NCBI GenBank assembly: GCA_015956445.1
Contig: WIUZ02000025.1
Coordinates: 248,001 to 312,000 of the forward strand
Origin: Thelephora terrestris
Taxonomy: Eukaryota > Basidiomycota > Agaricomycetes > Thelephorales > Thelephoraceae
Reading direction: 5' to 3'
Length of the DNA stretch: 64,000 bases
The position numbers and the translations under genes are program-made. Below the pieces are notes generated by a model. That model ran no database searches. It worked only from the letters and a program-made list of their open reading frames with translations, and was not told where the DNA came from. Positions 34,664 through 46,580 of the stretch are shown piece after piece; positions within the stretch are counted from its first letter, which is position 1; each line of letters starts with the position of its first letter.

Positions 34664-35534
34664 CTACACGAGGAGGAAAGGATCTACCCTACAAACACAG
34701 TCCTGATCTATCAGACAACAATGGGCAAAATGGAAAGGATTATAGACCGACTGAGGGCAGTAGGTATAGTCCCAAGATACCAGATCCACCCAGCAGTCCC
34801 AGCACCCCAGAACATCATGCTCCAAGCCATCGAACATATCCCTCCTCACTGAATCTAGTCCTTCACGAACTAGATCGAACCCATACTTCTCCTGCAGACT
34901 CGCCACTTCCAACTTCAGCCGCATTTGAACTTGGCGACTCTTGCTCGACGGGCAACACCGCTGTCCAGAACGAGTCATCGGACTCTTGCGTGGCTTCTTC
35001 GAGGTCCTCTCCACCATTTGAAGAATCGGAGCAGGACTCCAAGGAGGGGATTGAGGGAGAGGAATTCCCTGATCCTGGCAGTGTCGGAGGGACAACGGGG
35101 GAGTAGGGAGCGGGGTCAGTGCAATACGCCCCTCGACATTGGTGACCGAAGTAGCGGAAGAGAAACTCCTGGAAGGGTTTCCAATGTTCCAAGGCGAAGT
35201 GAGAAAAGTCTTCGTTAAGACTGTTAACAACGACATACATGACGTCCAATCAACTCTCCAGCTTTCTAATCCTGTCCTCCCTCTCTCGCTCCATAGCATC
35301 CAACAAGGGAGAGACACCAGGAGCGCACATCACGGTACGATTGGGATCTTCGTACCCAGCTTGATCCCAGAATTGAGGAGGAGTGTGATGGGCGGTTAAG
35401 AAATCCACAGCGACCCTGTTGTTGTGGGCGATGTTGGCGGGTGTGTCGTACAAGTGCTGTTCGACGTCGTAGGGAGTGTCAGCCTCGTAGGTGACGACAG
35501 GAACAAAGGGGGTGGCAGCAGCGTTGAGAGACAT
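34664..35534 (-). CDS. Type-1 element leftward gene, copy a
   Basis: Read leftward from ATG at 35534 (MSLNAAATPFVPVVTYEADTPYDVEQHLYDTPANI). The middle contains VMYVVVNSLNEDFSHFALEHWKPFQEF, then a Cys/His region with acidic Ser-rich segments. A second, overlapping frame is open over several hundred bases and ends with a Cys/His-rich segment (YCPQSVYNPFHFAH). The same pair of frames is seen in copies b and c. No domain is recognised. It is treated as a fossil gene of the element. Confidence 0.45.
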
Positions 35535-35720
35535 AGTACCAAAAGTTGTTTATGAGAGAGAGGAGTTGTAGTGGATTGGTGGGAGTGGAAAAGAGATGAT
35601 GAGGGAAAAGACAAAGATGTCCCACAGCCTAAATACGCCCAGATCAATGGGGCACCCAAACGGGTAACGACAATGCACCATTATTCGCTATTATCTCAAA
35701 AGGGATAAACGAACCCTCAA

Positions 35721-38589
35721 TGTCAGGGCCACTCTTCGCCCTTCAGGTACCAGTGCTGTTGGTGAGTCGCAACTCCAACCAACAAGAGTCAATGGGGCAA
35801 AGGGGGAACAACTTCCCTATATCCACCCAAAGTCTATGTGGTCCAAAACGCGATGGACGAGTGTTCTCCGGTAGATTGTCCTAATTCACAGCAGGAGTGC
35901 CGAGCCTCTATCTGACAAATCCCTATCGTCGTCGGAGGGCAGATGTAAGAGCCCGAGGATGGCGCCTCAAACCTTTGCTTGATCAGGAGAGCGATGAGGA
36001 ACTCCTTTTCGTAAGCGCGTTCGCCGATTCTTGATGCAAGGCCGAGAGAGAGAGGAGAGCGAACATGTTCAAAGAGGTACTCGATAAGCTCTTCAGTGGC
36101 CTACAGCAAATACACCGATGCTGCAAGGAGAAGAGGACTTCCCGAGATATCAAAGATGGAGAATCCTCAGCTACTCTACTGGTACCTATATAGGAGAGTG
36201 GCCGGGACAGAGATAACCCTATCTAATAATAACTCGGAGCAAAGAAGGGCCGAGAGTAAGCCAGAACAGTAAGCGGCCCGGAACATAGAATAGAAATAAC
36301 AAAGGAATGACTAATGGGTCAGGGTTCGTGAGAAAACAAGAAAGGGGTCATGATGTCGTGTGGGAAAGGAATGACAAAGAACAATATCACATGTGCGGAC
36401 TGACCAATAGGAGGACGACGCGTCAGCTCGTCCGATCGGGACAACAAAAGACCGAGTGGGGCTTGAATTTCGAAGCGAATGTATGGGGAGTCTGGACCGG
36501 TGACATGATGGACCGATCCAATGGCGAATAGAGCGCGAGCGCTGTCGGTGGTCGGATAAAGCATAGCGCGAACCGGCCGTTGGATCCATCAACTCCCTTC
36601 TTCCTAAACCAACATTCCCACCAACCAACTACTCATCCTATTATGCCCATGATCTCCGATCGCGTTTTCCGTGCTGAGAACAGCACTGTTACCATCGAGT
36701 CTGCGGATCCACGATCCGTAGGAAACAAGGGCTACTTCCTTCCTGCTCCCAGTGTGGCATACCCCAGTTATCGAGAGGCGCGTTGTCACGCGTACGCCAG
36801 TTGTTGGCGTCAACTGACATCGCATTCGCAGATCTTTGCAGTCACCGACAAGGTGGATGCTTGTCAACTGGAGGCGACGATTGTTAACCCTCCCAGGTAC
36901 TTGACCATGGATGACAAGTTGTGGTTTCACAACTTGATCGACCACAAGCTGTAAGAGTCGATGCGTGGGGTGATGTTTGATACCGAACTGCGCATGCCGT
37001 GGGAGACTCCTGTGGCGTCAGCGTTGTGGGGTCTTCTGCGGATGGGAATCTACGACCTAGGAAATGGCGAAGGAAGGTGGCCTGGAGCTACTCGCTCTCA
37101 ACACTATACTGCAGCCGTTGGTCACCATCTCTGGTTCCTATTGCGGACGGAACAGAAAGCGGTGAGTCGATCTGTGCATCCCACTTGTGGGATAACACTG
37201 ATTGGCTTTGTAGAATGAACGTTTGAAGCGCGAGGTGAAGGAAGCAAAGGACGATGCTTGCCGGATGTACTCGGAGATGCTTGACACCAAGAAGACTCTC
37301 CTCTTGATGAACGATACGCTTCGTGTGACGTTCGAGAGTGAGATGCTGGCGATGCGAGAGGAACACAACCGATTGGTCGAGTCGCTGAAGGAACGAGACG
37401 ACACCATACAGAGGGACTTGATTGAGGTCAACCGACGGCTCAACCGTCACAGAAGGGCTTTGAACGAGTTGGACACCAAGGTTGGCGTGATGTTCCCCCG
37501 TAGTTGCGGAGGAAACTCATTCCACTTCTTAGGTTGATACGTTGGATGACGCCTTGCTGTTGCTGGGTGCTCGGGTCGAGTCCATGAGCGAACGGTTGTG
37601 CCATTGCCGCACTCGTTCGGTGGCTGCCGTTTGTGACGAGTCCGATGACGAGTCGATTCCAGACAGGATGGCTTCGCCAGCCTCTGGCGATTCGTACCAC
37701 ACGCCGGTGCGTACCGATGGCAGGGAGGAGGTCATTCGCGAGACTTCGGAGGAGACGGCCGTTAACCCGGTTAGTAGTTCGCCTGAGTTGGAGTACGCAG
37801 GGGAGAACGAGGTGGCCGTTCCGGTTCCGCCTCCTTCAATCTCTCCAGTGCGTGGACAGCGTTCCATTCATGCCCGTCGATGGGTTCCTTACAACGGTGC
37901 TCGTCGTCCAGCCCATCAAATGTGTCCCAGCAATCCCAACGTCGTCCGACAGGGAGGAGACATCGAGTCCACCGTCCTATTCCGACGCAACGATGTTGCA
38001 GTGGCGCCTGGATCGCGGCGAGCTAATCCCGGTAGAGTCCGTCGACGTGAACGAGTTGACGAACCTTACGCTCTCGTTGGTCGTGCAGCGGAGGCCGTGA
38101 GGTTGGTGACTCAACTGACTGAGAGGGTGGAGGGCTGGTCAGTGCAGAGGACTCGGGATCAGACTATGGTTGATTCAGCGAGGAGCCGCCTTCGCGCCGA
38201 AGTTCAGCTGGCCGTAGCTCATTGTCTAGAGGAAGCTCGGGTCGTCGAGATGGTCGACGAGGAAGTCACCGAGAGTGCCTCGGAGGGGATGGAGGAGGAG
38301 GTTGCCAGTGCTGAGGAGTACTGGCAGACCAGATCTTGATGACTAGGGTTTGTACGCCTTAGTCCTCGTCCATAGAGTCCGTGTGGATTCCACTCCGTTG
38401 GTTGGTCGTCTCGTGTCTTCGTCATGGGTGCGCCCGGTGTAATATCATCTGTGTTTTCGTCCGTGTTCTTTGATGACGTGTGAGTCGTGAATGAAGAGAC
38501 TGATAGGAGAAGGGGTATAGGTAAGGAAAGTGAGCGAAAGTTGGGTGTGAAAATGGTTCAAAAAGAGGGTAAAATTTAGCACGCTGACA
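35721..38589 (+). mobile_element. Type-2 TGTCA...TGACA element, copy b, nested in type 1
   Basis: It begins TGTCAGGGCCACTCTTCG and ends TTTAGCACGCTGACA (2869 bp), flanked by the perfect 5-bp duplication CTCAA (35716-35720 / 38590-38594). Type-1 copies b and c show the uninterrupted target (ACGAACCCT...). It carries one coiled-coil gene (36643-38339) related to 26255-28540, plus a promoter-like region in its left part (TATATAGG on the minus strand near 36189). It may have about one break in the gene. Confidence 0.75.
36643..38339 (+). CDS. Coiled-coil protein gene carried by type-2 element, copy b
   Basis: The start is MPMISDRVFRAENSTVTIES. A Trp-containing helical region (MDDKLWFHNLIDHKL, WETPVASALWGLLRMGIYD) is followed, after short GT-AG introns, by a coiled coil (NERLKREVKEAKDDACRMYSE), a Cys/His pair (ERLCHCRTR) and an acidic C-terminus (EEEVASAEEYWQTRS). 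It is homologous in layout to 26255-28540 but diverged, so the gene family is old relative to these copies. The function is unknown. It may carry about one break. Confidence 0.45.
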
Positions 38590-38917
38590 CTCAACCCTGA
38601 TCTCGATCTCATCAATCCTGAGAAATCCCCATCGATCATGAGAAATCCCCATCACTCTTCTACTACCGCCTTGAAACGTGAGAAATCTCCACCGATCATG
38701 GGAAATCCCCACCGATCTTCTATTGCTACCATGAAACGTGAGAAATCCCCATTGTGCTCCTATTGACTCATTCCCCATTGTTCCCCCATTCGTACTCACC
38801 AATCGATCGTCCTAAGTCCTATTTCCCTGACTCATTCACCCTGCCCTAAACTACGCACAGACCATGTTGACTCTCGTTTGACTCATTGCATAATTACTAA
38901 GCCTATAGAGGGTTGGG

Positions 38918-38926
38918 TATATAAGG
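38918..38926 (+). promoter_or_regulatory. TATA box of type-1 rightward gene
   Basis: TATATAAGG is conserved with its surroundings in copies b (inverted, near 51213) and c (near 54883), about 150 bases before the ATG. The leader contains AATAAACAAAGTAAGCTGAGGAAT, with a possible leader intron (GTAAGC ... TTTCAG). Confidence 0.6.
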
Positions 38927-39071
38927 AAGAGTGTTCAGTCCTTCCTTTTCCCCATTCTCAATCTCTTCTGTACTCTCCTACCAACTGCTCAATAAACAAA
39001 GTAAGCTGAGGAATCCTCCTCACGTCTTATCTTTTATCTAACTCTTTCAGCAGGAATTCTCCTACTAGTGT

Positions 39072-39695
39072 ATGTTCAGTGCTCCTAACCCCTTTCCCTC
39101 TACCAGTCCTACCCTATGCCCAGTCATACCTGACGCCCGACGCTCCATCTGGGAGTACAAACTCATCAGAAGCCTTCAGCTTAATAGAACCTCCGGTCTA
39201 TTAGCTCATCACCCATATTACCGCCCCTTTGCCGCTCTCGACGCTGGAGTAACCACTCCTCCGTTCTTACTAGGAGCTGATCATCAGTTCCTCTGGAAAT
39301 CTGATTTTACTGAAAGCGTGCTAGCCACTGTTTATTTCAGTATCAGCCCCGCCTTCTATTTCCCTACTCCTCGAATCCACCTAACCACCAACGTTCACAC
39401 CCATTGTCCAGCCATCATAGTTCTCTGGTGGGACGTACCAACTGATTTACCTTTCACTGTTATAGAATATCTCAGTAGTTTCGAACGTCTCAGTGATCAA
39501 GACTTCGAACCTTTTATTCAACATCTAGTTGAATTCTGCAACGACTACAACTCTCCCATTCACCCCTATCAATTCAAATCGCCACTTGCACTTGATATTC
39601 CCCCTCCTCTCGTCTCTACTCCAGGAACCCCCTTCCTCAAACCTCAAGCCGATACACCCTATCCCGCTAATCCTCTAGCACCCCACAAACAGTAA
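39072..39695 (+). CDS. Type-1 element rightward gene, copy a
   Basis: A 207-residue frame starts MFSAPNPFPSTSPT and contains SIWEYKLIRSLQLNR, LLGADHQFLWKSDF, SISPAFYFPTPRIHLTTNVH and IVLWWDVPTDLPFTVIEYL, ending in a Pro-rich tail 20 bp from the element end. Copy b (51059-50436) is also an open 207-residue frame with most residues conserved, which suggests selection on the protein while mobile. No known domain is recognised. The Trp/Phe-rich beta-like pattern is the only structural hint. Confidence 0.6.
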   Translation: MFSAPNPFPSTSPTLCPVIPDARRSIWEYKLIRSLQLNRTSGLLAHHPYYRPFAALDAGVTTPPFLLGADHQFLWKSDFTESVLATVYFSISPAFYFPTPRIHLTTNVHTHCPAIIVLWWDVPTDLPFTVIEYLSSFERLSDQDFEPFIQHLVEFCNDYNSPIHPYQFKSPLALDIPPPLVSTPGTPFLKPQADTPYPANPLAPHKQ

Positions 39696-39720
39696 GCAGG
39701 CCTTCAACCCTGACATATCA

Positions 39721-41215
39721 ATTCCTGAATGACCCAATGGAGATCGGAAACTGCTTCTTCAAAGAATGCAACATCTTCGAGGGATCGTACTGCGGGGGCT
39801 CACCAAGATAACGCCATGACTGCAACAAAAAGCCTGTCTTTACCGTTGGCGGGAAATCTGTCCCAGTTAACTTTGCTGACAGTGTTCCTTGAGGGTGGCC
39901 ATTGTTGTACGTCACGCTCCCATGGCTGGACTGCTGCCCACCATTTTACCCATTGAAGTCCATAGGCTTGGGCATCTTTGATAACAGGGACTCGATTGAG
40001 GGAACACTTCTTCGTCGTCAACCAGGTAAGCAACTCTTTTGGTCGAGATGTTGCAGGGAGTCGCTGAAGTTGCTAGACGTAGAGTTTCAGTTGATTATGT
40101 GAGAATGTAGCATAAGAAAAAACTTACGGAGCTCGAAGAAGGCATTGTTTCGAGGACCAGATAGCTTTTTACCATTGCGACCCACTTCTCCCCATCGGGA
40201 ACCAATTCCCAGTATTCACGGGTTCCCTTGGGGATGAACTCTCCGTGAACACCAGTCAGATTGAATACGCTGTTTCCAGCATTTCCCAAGGGCAGCTGTG
40301 TGAGTCAGGTCCCAGAAGCTGGCGCGGTGAAGCAGGGTGGGGCGATTGGCAGCAAATTGACAGCTGGCAATGGAGCAGATGGCGTGTCAGAGCTTGGGTT
40401 GTCAAGGGATGGTGATGGCGGTCGCAGTGAGATGTTTGACATGTTTCCGGGGGCAGTTTCGGTGAGCAGGCAATCTCTAGTCCCTGTCGGAGGTGGTGAT
40501 GGAGCAGGAGGGTTGAGACTTTGTAGTTTGTCCACATTCGCGGGAGGGGTAGGTAGGTTCGTGGAGCTAGTGTCGGCGGGGAAGGTGTTATCCCCCGCAC
40601 CCACAGCGACACCACTTGAATGGTCTCCATTTGCAAGCAGGGGTAGAGAGGCATCTTCCTCAGTATCCATAGCAGAGGGGGCGTCTGGGAGGTGGGGTGA
40701 AGAGCCACCATCAGCGTTCATAGCGGGGGTTGTTGGACTGTCGGTGTCTGCAAGCTGGAGTGGGGAGGTGTTGTCCTTGGTGTCCATGCCAGTAGTCCTA
40801 AGATTTGTGTCGGCACAATGGGGTGAGGCAATTGAAAGAAGTGAGATGGTACCCTGCAAGGAGCGCCACTTTTTTTCCTCGTCGCCTGAGATGAGAGGGT
40901 TAGCAAAGAGGCTATGAAAGAATGGAAGGACGTACTGTATACTGTACGTAGCCACTCGTGAAACATTGAGCGCATGGTCGCAACTTCAGGGTGGGCTTCA
41001 TGGAACGACAGACCTGTGTCCGTGGACTTCCCAGTCACATATCTATTCAGGAATAAGAACGGCGAGGGGCACAAGAAGCAGTGAGGAAACCTACAGGTGA
41101 CTAGAGATTCTTCCCACCCCCGGTTAGAGTCCGCTGAGGATGACCATTGCCTTCCAGCCGGTTTGCCGTTCGATTTCCTCAATGGCTGTCTGTACTGTGG
41201 TTGCAAGGCTATCAA
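39721..41215 (-). pseudogene. Decayed Agaricomycete conserved hypothetical gene, 5' part
   Basis: Read leftward: SIDSLATTVQTAIEEIERQTGW..., SFHEAHPEVATMRSMFHEWL, a Pro/Ser/Asp-rich linker (40955-40305), FIPKGTREYWELVPDGEKWVAMV, an intron (GTAAGT at about 40130), then WLTTKKCSLNRVPVIKDAQAYGLQWVKWW and VMALSW. An in-frame TGA follows where relatives have WWG (family pattern from memory). The frame then continues FFEEAVSDLHWVIQEL up to the type-1 insertion and resumes at 34561. Its left neighbour is the palindrome region at 41.3 kb, and no start was found, so it is also 5'-truncated. Function unknown. Confidence 0.55.
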
Positions 41216-41734
41216 TGGAGCTGTATAATAATAATGTCAGCACTCGTCCTCGACGAAGAGTCAGGAGACAAACCGTTGTATGTAAGAGTTCTCTGTGAAT
41301 AGAGTGTCTCTGTGTTCACTGGCTTTGACCGACCAAAGCAACCCAAAAATGCTTTTGGCAAAAATTACCAAAAATAGAAATTTCCTAAAAAGGAAATTAT
41401 TTGCTCAAAGGCTCCGAAAAATGCCGGAAAAATCCAAAAAAATACCGAAAAAAAATTCCCACGGGTCTAGAAAGTGCTCAAATAGTAAATTAATTCCAGA
41501 AATATCCAAAAAAATGGGTTTTCTGGCTGGAAAATCCGGAAAAATTCCAGGGTATATATAAATATTTCATGAAAATTATTTTGATTTTTTCATTCATTAA
41601 ATGGCTCACAATTTCGATATTAATGTATTTTCTGCCCCTAAAAATTCATAAAAATAGGAAAATACAAATATATCCATAACATTCATTATATCATAAAATA
41701 CAGACCAGTTTTTAGCCATAAACTACCCCTTACC

Positions 41735-41990
41735 CTGGTCCTGGACCTAACCTAACCTAACCTGACCTGATCCTAACCCTAACCCTAGACCTAAACCTAA
41801 CCTAAACCTAAACCTAACCTAAACCTAAACCTAACCTAACCTAACCTAACCTAACCTAACCTAACTTAACCTAACCTAACCCCAAACCTAACCTAACCCC
41901 AAACCTAGCCTGCCCTAAACCTAGCCTGCCCTAAACCTAACCTAGCACCAAACCTCAACCTAAACCTAACCTGCCCTAAACCTGAGCCCC
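41735..41990. repeat. Degenerate CCTAA/CCTAAA array
   Basis: Mixed CCTAA, CCTAAA and CCTAACCCC units. Related blocks lie near 43020-43145, 43795-43905 (inverted), 45720-45880 and 46735-47110 (inverted). Confidence 0.75.
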
Positions 41991-42129
41991 TTCAGCTATC
42001 TTTTCTCCATGGGTCATGGACCATACATCGTGACAATTCTCCATGGGTCATGGGCCATGCAACGTTGTACAACGTGTTGTACAACCCATGACCCATGGAG
42101 AAAAGATACCATTGTACAACCCATGACCC

Positions 42130-42835
42130 ATGGGTAATGGAATAGTATACGTTGCCCATGCCCCATGGGTTGTACAACACTATCCCTTCCCCATGCCTCA
42201 TGGGTTGTACAATGCTATCCTTTCCCCATGGGGCATGGGTTGTACAACGCTATCCAATTTCCATGCCCCATGGGTTGTACAATGCTATCCTTTCCCCATG
42301 GGGCATGGGTTGTACAACGCTATCCATTTCCCATGGGTCATGGGTTGTACAACGCTATCCATTTCCCATGCCCCATGGGTTGTACAACGCTATCCAATTC
42401 CCATGCCCCATGGGTTGTACAACGCTATCTGTTCCCCATGGGTCATGGGTTGTACAACACTATCCGTTCTCCATGGGGCATGGGTTGTACAACGCTATCC
42501 GATTCTCATGCCCCATGGGTTGTACAACACTATCCAATTCCCATGGGGCATGGGTTGTACAACACTATCCATTCCCCATGGGGCATGGGTTGTACAACAC
42601 TATCCATTTCCCATGGGTCATGGGTTGTACAACGCTATCCATTTCCCATGCCCCATGGGTTGTACAACACTATCCATTCTCCATGGTGCATGGGTTGTAC
42701 AACACTATCTATTTTCCATGCCCCATGGGTTGTACATCACTATCCAATTCCCATGCACCATGGGTTGTACAACAGCATCTTGTGCCCATGGGGCATCAGT
42801 TGCAGAATGGTGTCCTTTCTCCATGTCCCATGGAT
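42130..42835 (+). repeat. 35-bp tandem array, about 20 units
   Basis: The unit contains CCCATGGGTTGTACAAC and a CGCTATCC stretch. Spacing of TTGTACAAC is 35 bp (e.g. 42310 and 42345). The units include small palindromes (CCCATGGG, GTTGTACAAC). Confidence 0.85.
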
Positions 42836-43144
42836 TATATCACTATTCCAGGAAAGGAGATACTTTATAAATCAACCATTAGCTGTGTGAATTTGAAAAA
42901 ATTAGACTCTGTTTGTATGCATGATAGACCATATATCAGTTTGTGGCTCTAACCTAATGGAAACTAAACTTAACCTGATAATAGCCACAACCTAATCCTC
43001 AATCTAACCTGAGCCAATGTAAACTTGACCCATGAACCTAAGCCTAACCTAATCCTAAACCTGGTCTAATCCCAAATCTAACCCTAACCTGACCTGACCT
43101 AACCTAACCTAACCTAACCTAACCTAACCTATACCTAACCTAAC

Positions 43145-43795
43145 CTGGTATGGGCAAACCTAACCTACCTATCATGACCTGTTTCAGCCTAATGTCATGT
43201 ATGCCAGCCAAGACTAACTTCACCCAGTTGCAAACATATGACTTGGGTCACAGGACCATAAAGCAAACTGCAGTCCCCTCACTCTGTGCCCAACCATCCC
43301 ATAAGCCCACAGACGCACATATATATCATCAGCAACCCAGCATCATGCTTATCACCCATGTTCAACCACAAACCACTCTCACCCTTTGTTCTGTGCCATC
43401 TCACAGACAAACCACAACTCAAGTTCATCCACCTCCTTGGGCCCACAAGCAAGTGGCCTACAAACATATGGTTTATAGACTTATAACATATTCCACACAA
43501 GGATTAATATGGGTGGGTGAGCTAGAGTTATGGTTAGGCTTTGAGATAGCACAGAACAAAGGGTGAGAGTGGTTTGTGGTTGAACATGGGTGATAAGCAT
43601 GATGCTGGGTTGCTGATGATATATATGTGCGTCTGTGGGCTTATGGGATGGTTGGGCACAGAGTGAGGGGACTGCAGTTTGCTTTATGGTCCTGTGACCC
43701 AAGTCATATGTTTGCAACTGGGTGAAGTTAGTCTTGGCTGGCATACATGACATTAGGCTGAAACAGGTCATGATAGGTAGGTTAGGTTTGCCCAT
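43145..43795. repeat. Central palindrome of the complex
   Basis: The 43150-43470 half (GGTATGGGCAAACCTAACC...) reappears inverted at 43480-43795. The same 90-odd residue frame is therefore readable on both strands. It is the axis of the inner symmetric structure. Confidence 0.8.
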
Positions 43796-44104
43796 ACCAG
43801 GTTAGGTTAGGTATAGGTTAGGTTAGGTTAGGTTAGGTTAGGTTAGGTCAGGTCAGGTTAGGGTTAGATTTGGGATTAGACCAGGTTTAGGATTAGGTTA
43901 GGCTTAGGTTCATGGGTCAAGTTTACATTGGCTCAGGTTAGATTGAGGATTAGGTTGTGGCTATTATCAGGTTAAGTTTAGTTTCCATTAGGTTAGAGCC
44001 ACAAACTGATATATGGTCTATCATGCATACAAACAGAGTCTAATTTTTTCAAATTCACACAGCTAATGGTTGATTTATAAAGTATCTCCTTTCCTGGAAT
44101 AGTG

Positions 44105-45590
44105 ATATAATCCATGGGACATGGAGAAAGGACACCATTCTGCAACTGATGCCCCATGGGCACAAGATGCTGTTGTACAACCCATGGTGCATGGGAATTG
44201 GATAGTGATGTACAACCCATGGGGCATGGAAAATAGATAGTGTTGTACAACCCATGCACCATGGAGAATGGATAGTGTTGTACAACCCATGCCCCATGGG
44301 GAAAGGATAGTGTTGTACAACCCATGGGGCATGGGAAATGGATAGCGTTGTACAACCCATGGGGCATGGGAATTGGATAGTGTTGTACAACCCATGACCC
44401 ATGGAGAAAGGATAGTGTTGTACAACCCATGGGGCATGGAGAATGGATGGTGTTGTACAACCCATGCCCCATGGGGAACAGATAGCGTTGTACAACCCAT
44501 GACCCATGGGGAACGGATAGCGTTGTACAATCCATGCCCCATGGGGAACAGATAGGGTTGTACAACCCATGGGGCATGGGAATTGGATAGTGTTGTACAA
44601 CCCATGACCCATGGGAACTGGATAGTGTTGTACAACCCATGCCCCATGGAGAATGGATAGTGTTGTACAACCCATGCCCCATGGAGAAAGGATAGTGTTG
44701 TACAACCCATGACCCATGGGGAACGGATAGCGTTGTACAACCCATGGGGCATGGGAATTGGATAGTGTTGTACAACCCATGACCCATGGGAAATGGATAG
44801 TGTTGTACAACCCATGCCCCATGGAGAATGGATAGCGTTGTACAACCCATGACCCATGGGAAATGGATAGTGTTGTACAACCCATGCCCCATGGAGAATG
44901 GATAGTATTGTACAACCCATGCCCCATGGAGAATGGATAGCGTTGTACAACCCATGACCCATGGGGAACAGATAGTGTTGTACAACCCATGGGGCATGGG
45001 AATTGGATAGCGTTGTACAACCCATGACCCATGGGAAATGGATAGTGTTGTACAACCCATGCCCCATGGAGAATGGATAGTATTGTACAACCCATGCCCC
45101 ATGGAGAATGGATAGCGTTGTACAACCCATGACCCATGGGGAACGGATAGTGTTGTACAACCCATGACCCATGGGGAACAGATAGCATTGTACAACCCAT
45201 GGGGCATGGGAATTGGATAGCGTTGTACAACCCATGCCCCATGGAGAATGGATAGTGTTGTACAACCCATGACCCATGGGAAATGGATAGTGTTGTACAA
45301 CCCATGGGGCATGGAAAATGGATAGTGTTGTACAACCCATGCCCCATGGAGAAAGGATAGCGTTGTACAACCCATGACCCATGGGGAACGGATAGCGTTG
45401 TACAACCCATGGGGCATGGGAATTGGATAGCGTTGTACAACCCATGCCCCATGGGGAATGGATAGCATTGTACAACCCATGAGGCATGGGCAAGGGATAG
45501 TGTTGTACAACCCATGGGGCATGGGCAACAGATACCATTGTACAACCCATGGGGCATGGGCAACGGATACTATTCCATTACCCATGGGTC
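44105..45590 (-). repeat. 35-bp tandem array, inverted, about 42 units
   Basis: The same 35-bp unit as 42130-42835 in the opposite orientation and about twice as many copies. Flanks on both sides are inverted copies of the other array's flanks, so the arms differ mainly in unit number. Confidence 0.85.
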
Positions 45591-46054
45591 ATGGGTTGTA
45601 CAATGGTATCTTTTCTCCATGGGTCATGGGTTGTACAACACGTTGTACAACGTTGCATGGCCCATGACCCATGGAGAATTGTCACGATGTATGGTCCATG
45701 ACCCATGGAGAAAAGATAGCTGAACCCTGTGTAAACCTAACCCAATTCTAACCTTGCCTAGTTCTAACTCTGACCTGGCCTAGTTTGGCCTTATCTTATC
45801 TTATCTTATCTTATCTTATATATCTTGTATTATCATACCTATCCTTAACCTAACCTAACTCAGCCCAGCGTAACCTGACGTAGTCAACTTAACCTAGTCC
45901 ACAACAGATTACCCAACCTAACATAAAGTGGTCCACCTGACCTAGCCTGATGTAACTTGACTTGATCTTATCTCATCAGCTGTTGTCTTATCTAACCTTA
46001 GTCTAAATACCCTAGCTAACCAATGTCTCACCCAACCTCACCTGGCTCACCAGC

Positions 46055-46580
46055 ACATGACTGGGCTACAGGAACACACTGTGAGCTGCACCATCCCATA
46101 TCCTGTACCCAACTGTCACTCAAGCACAGCAACTGTGGTGGACCTACAAGTTAGCGGACCTACAACTGTAGACTGCTCACTCAGTAGAGACATCTGTTAT
46201 TCAGCCTCACCCACATACCACCCTCACCCTGTGTCCTGTACCAGACTGCAACTTCACCACAACTCAAGTTCAGCCATCTGGCTGAACCTGCAAGCCAGAT
46301 TGATATAGACTACCAGTTATGCACCCGTGGATGTGTAGACCTGAGAGTACATTGGTTCAGCTGGGTAATTGAACTTGAGTTGTGTAAAGTTGCAGTCTGG
46401 TACAGGGTGCGGGTGGTATGTGGGTGAGGCTGAATAACAGATGTCTCTACTGAGTGAGCAGTCTACAGTTGTAGGTCCGCTAACTTGTAGGTCCACCACA
46501 GTTGCTGTGCTTGAGTGACAGTTGGGTACAGGATATGGGATGGTGCAGCTCACAGTGTGTTCCTGTAGCCCAGTCATGTG
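46055..46580. repeat. Second palindrome of the complex
   Basis: 46057-46300 (ACATGACTGGGCTACAGGAA...) is repeated inverted at 46330-46580, with a non-palindromic centre near 46305-46345. TTATC/GATAA runs flank it on both sides (about 45790 and 46815). Confidence 0.8.

Larger units (their letters stand above)
34562..39715 (+). mobile_element. Type-1 TGTCA...TGACA element, copy a, with nested type-2 element
   Basis: It begins TGTCACGAACATTTG and ends CAACCCTGACA, flanked by the 5-bp duplication TATCA (34557-34561 / 39716-39720). Removing the nested element (35721-38589 and its duplication) leaves about 2.28 kb, the size of copies b and c. It carries two divergent genes: one read leftward (35534-34664), one rightward (39072-39695). 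TG...CA ends with 5-bp duplications are typical of LTR-retroelement integration, so a long solo LTR is possible, but divergent internal genes are unusual. It looks largely whole apart from the nested insertion. Confidence 0.75.

Noticed and set aside
42130-42835. CRISPR array
   Set aside because: Units are directly adjacent without unique spacers, the genome is eukaryotic, and no cas genes exist.
42130-45590. Very long open frames (up to about 530 codons) in the 35-bp arrays as protein genes
   Set aside because: All three frames of the repeat are open at once and the frames are products of a stop-free 35-bp unit; no start context, intron or domain supports coding.
45790-45820. TTATC pentanucleotide run as a functional GATA-factor site cluster
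   Set aside because: It is a simple tandem repeat mirrored in the inverted arm at 46815; no gene nearby would be regulated by it.
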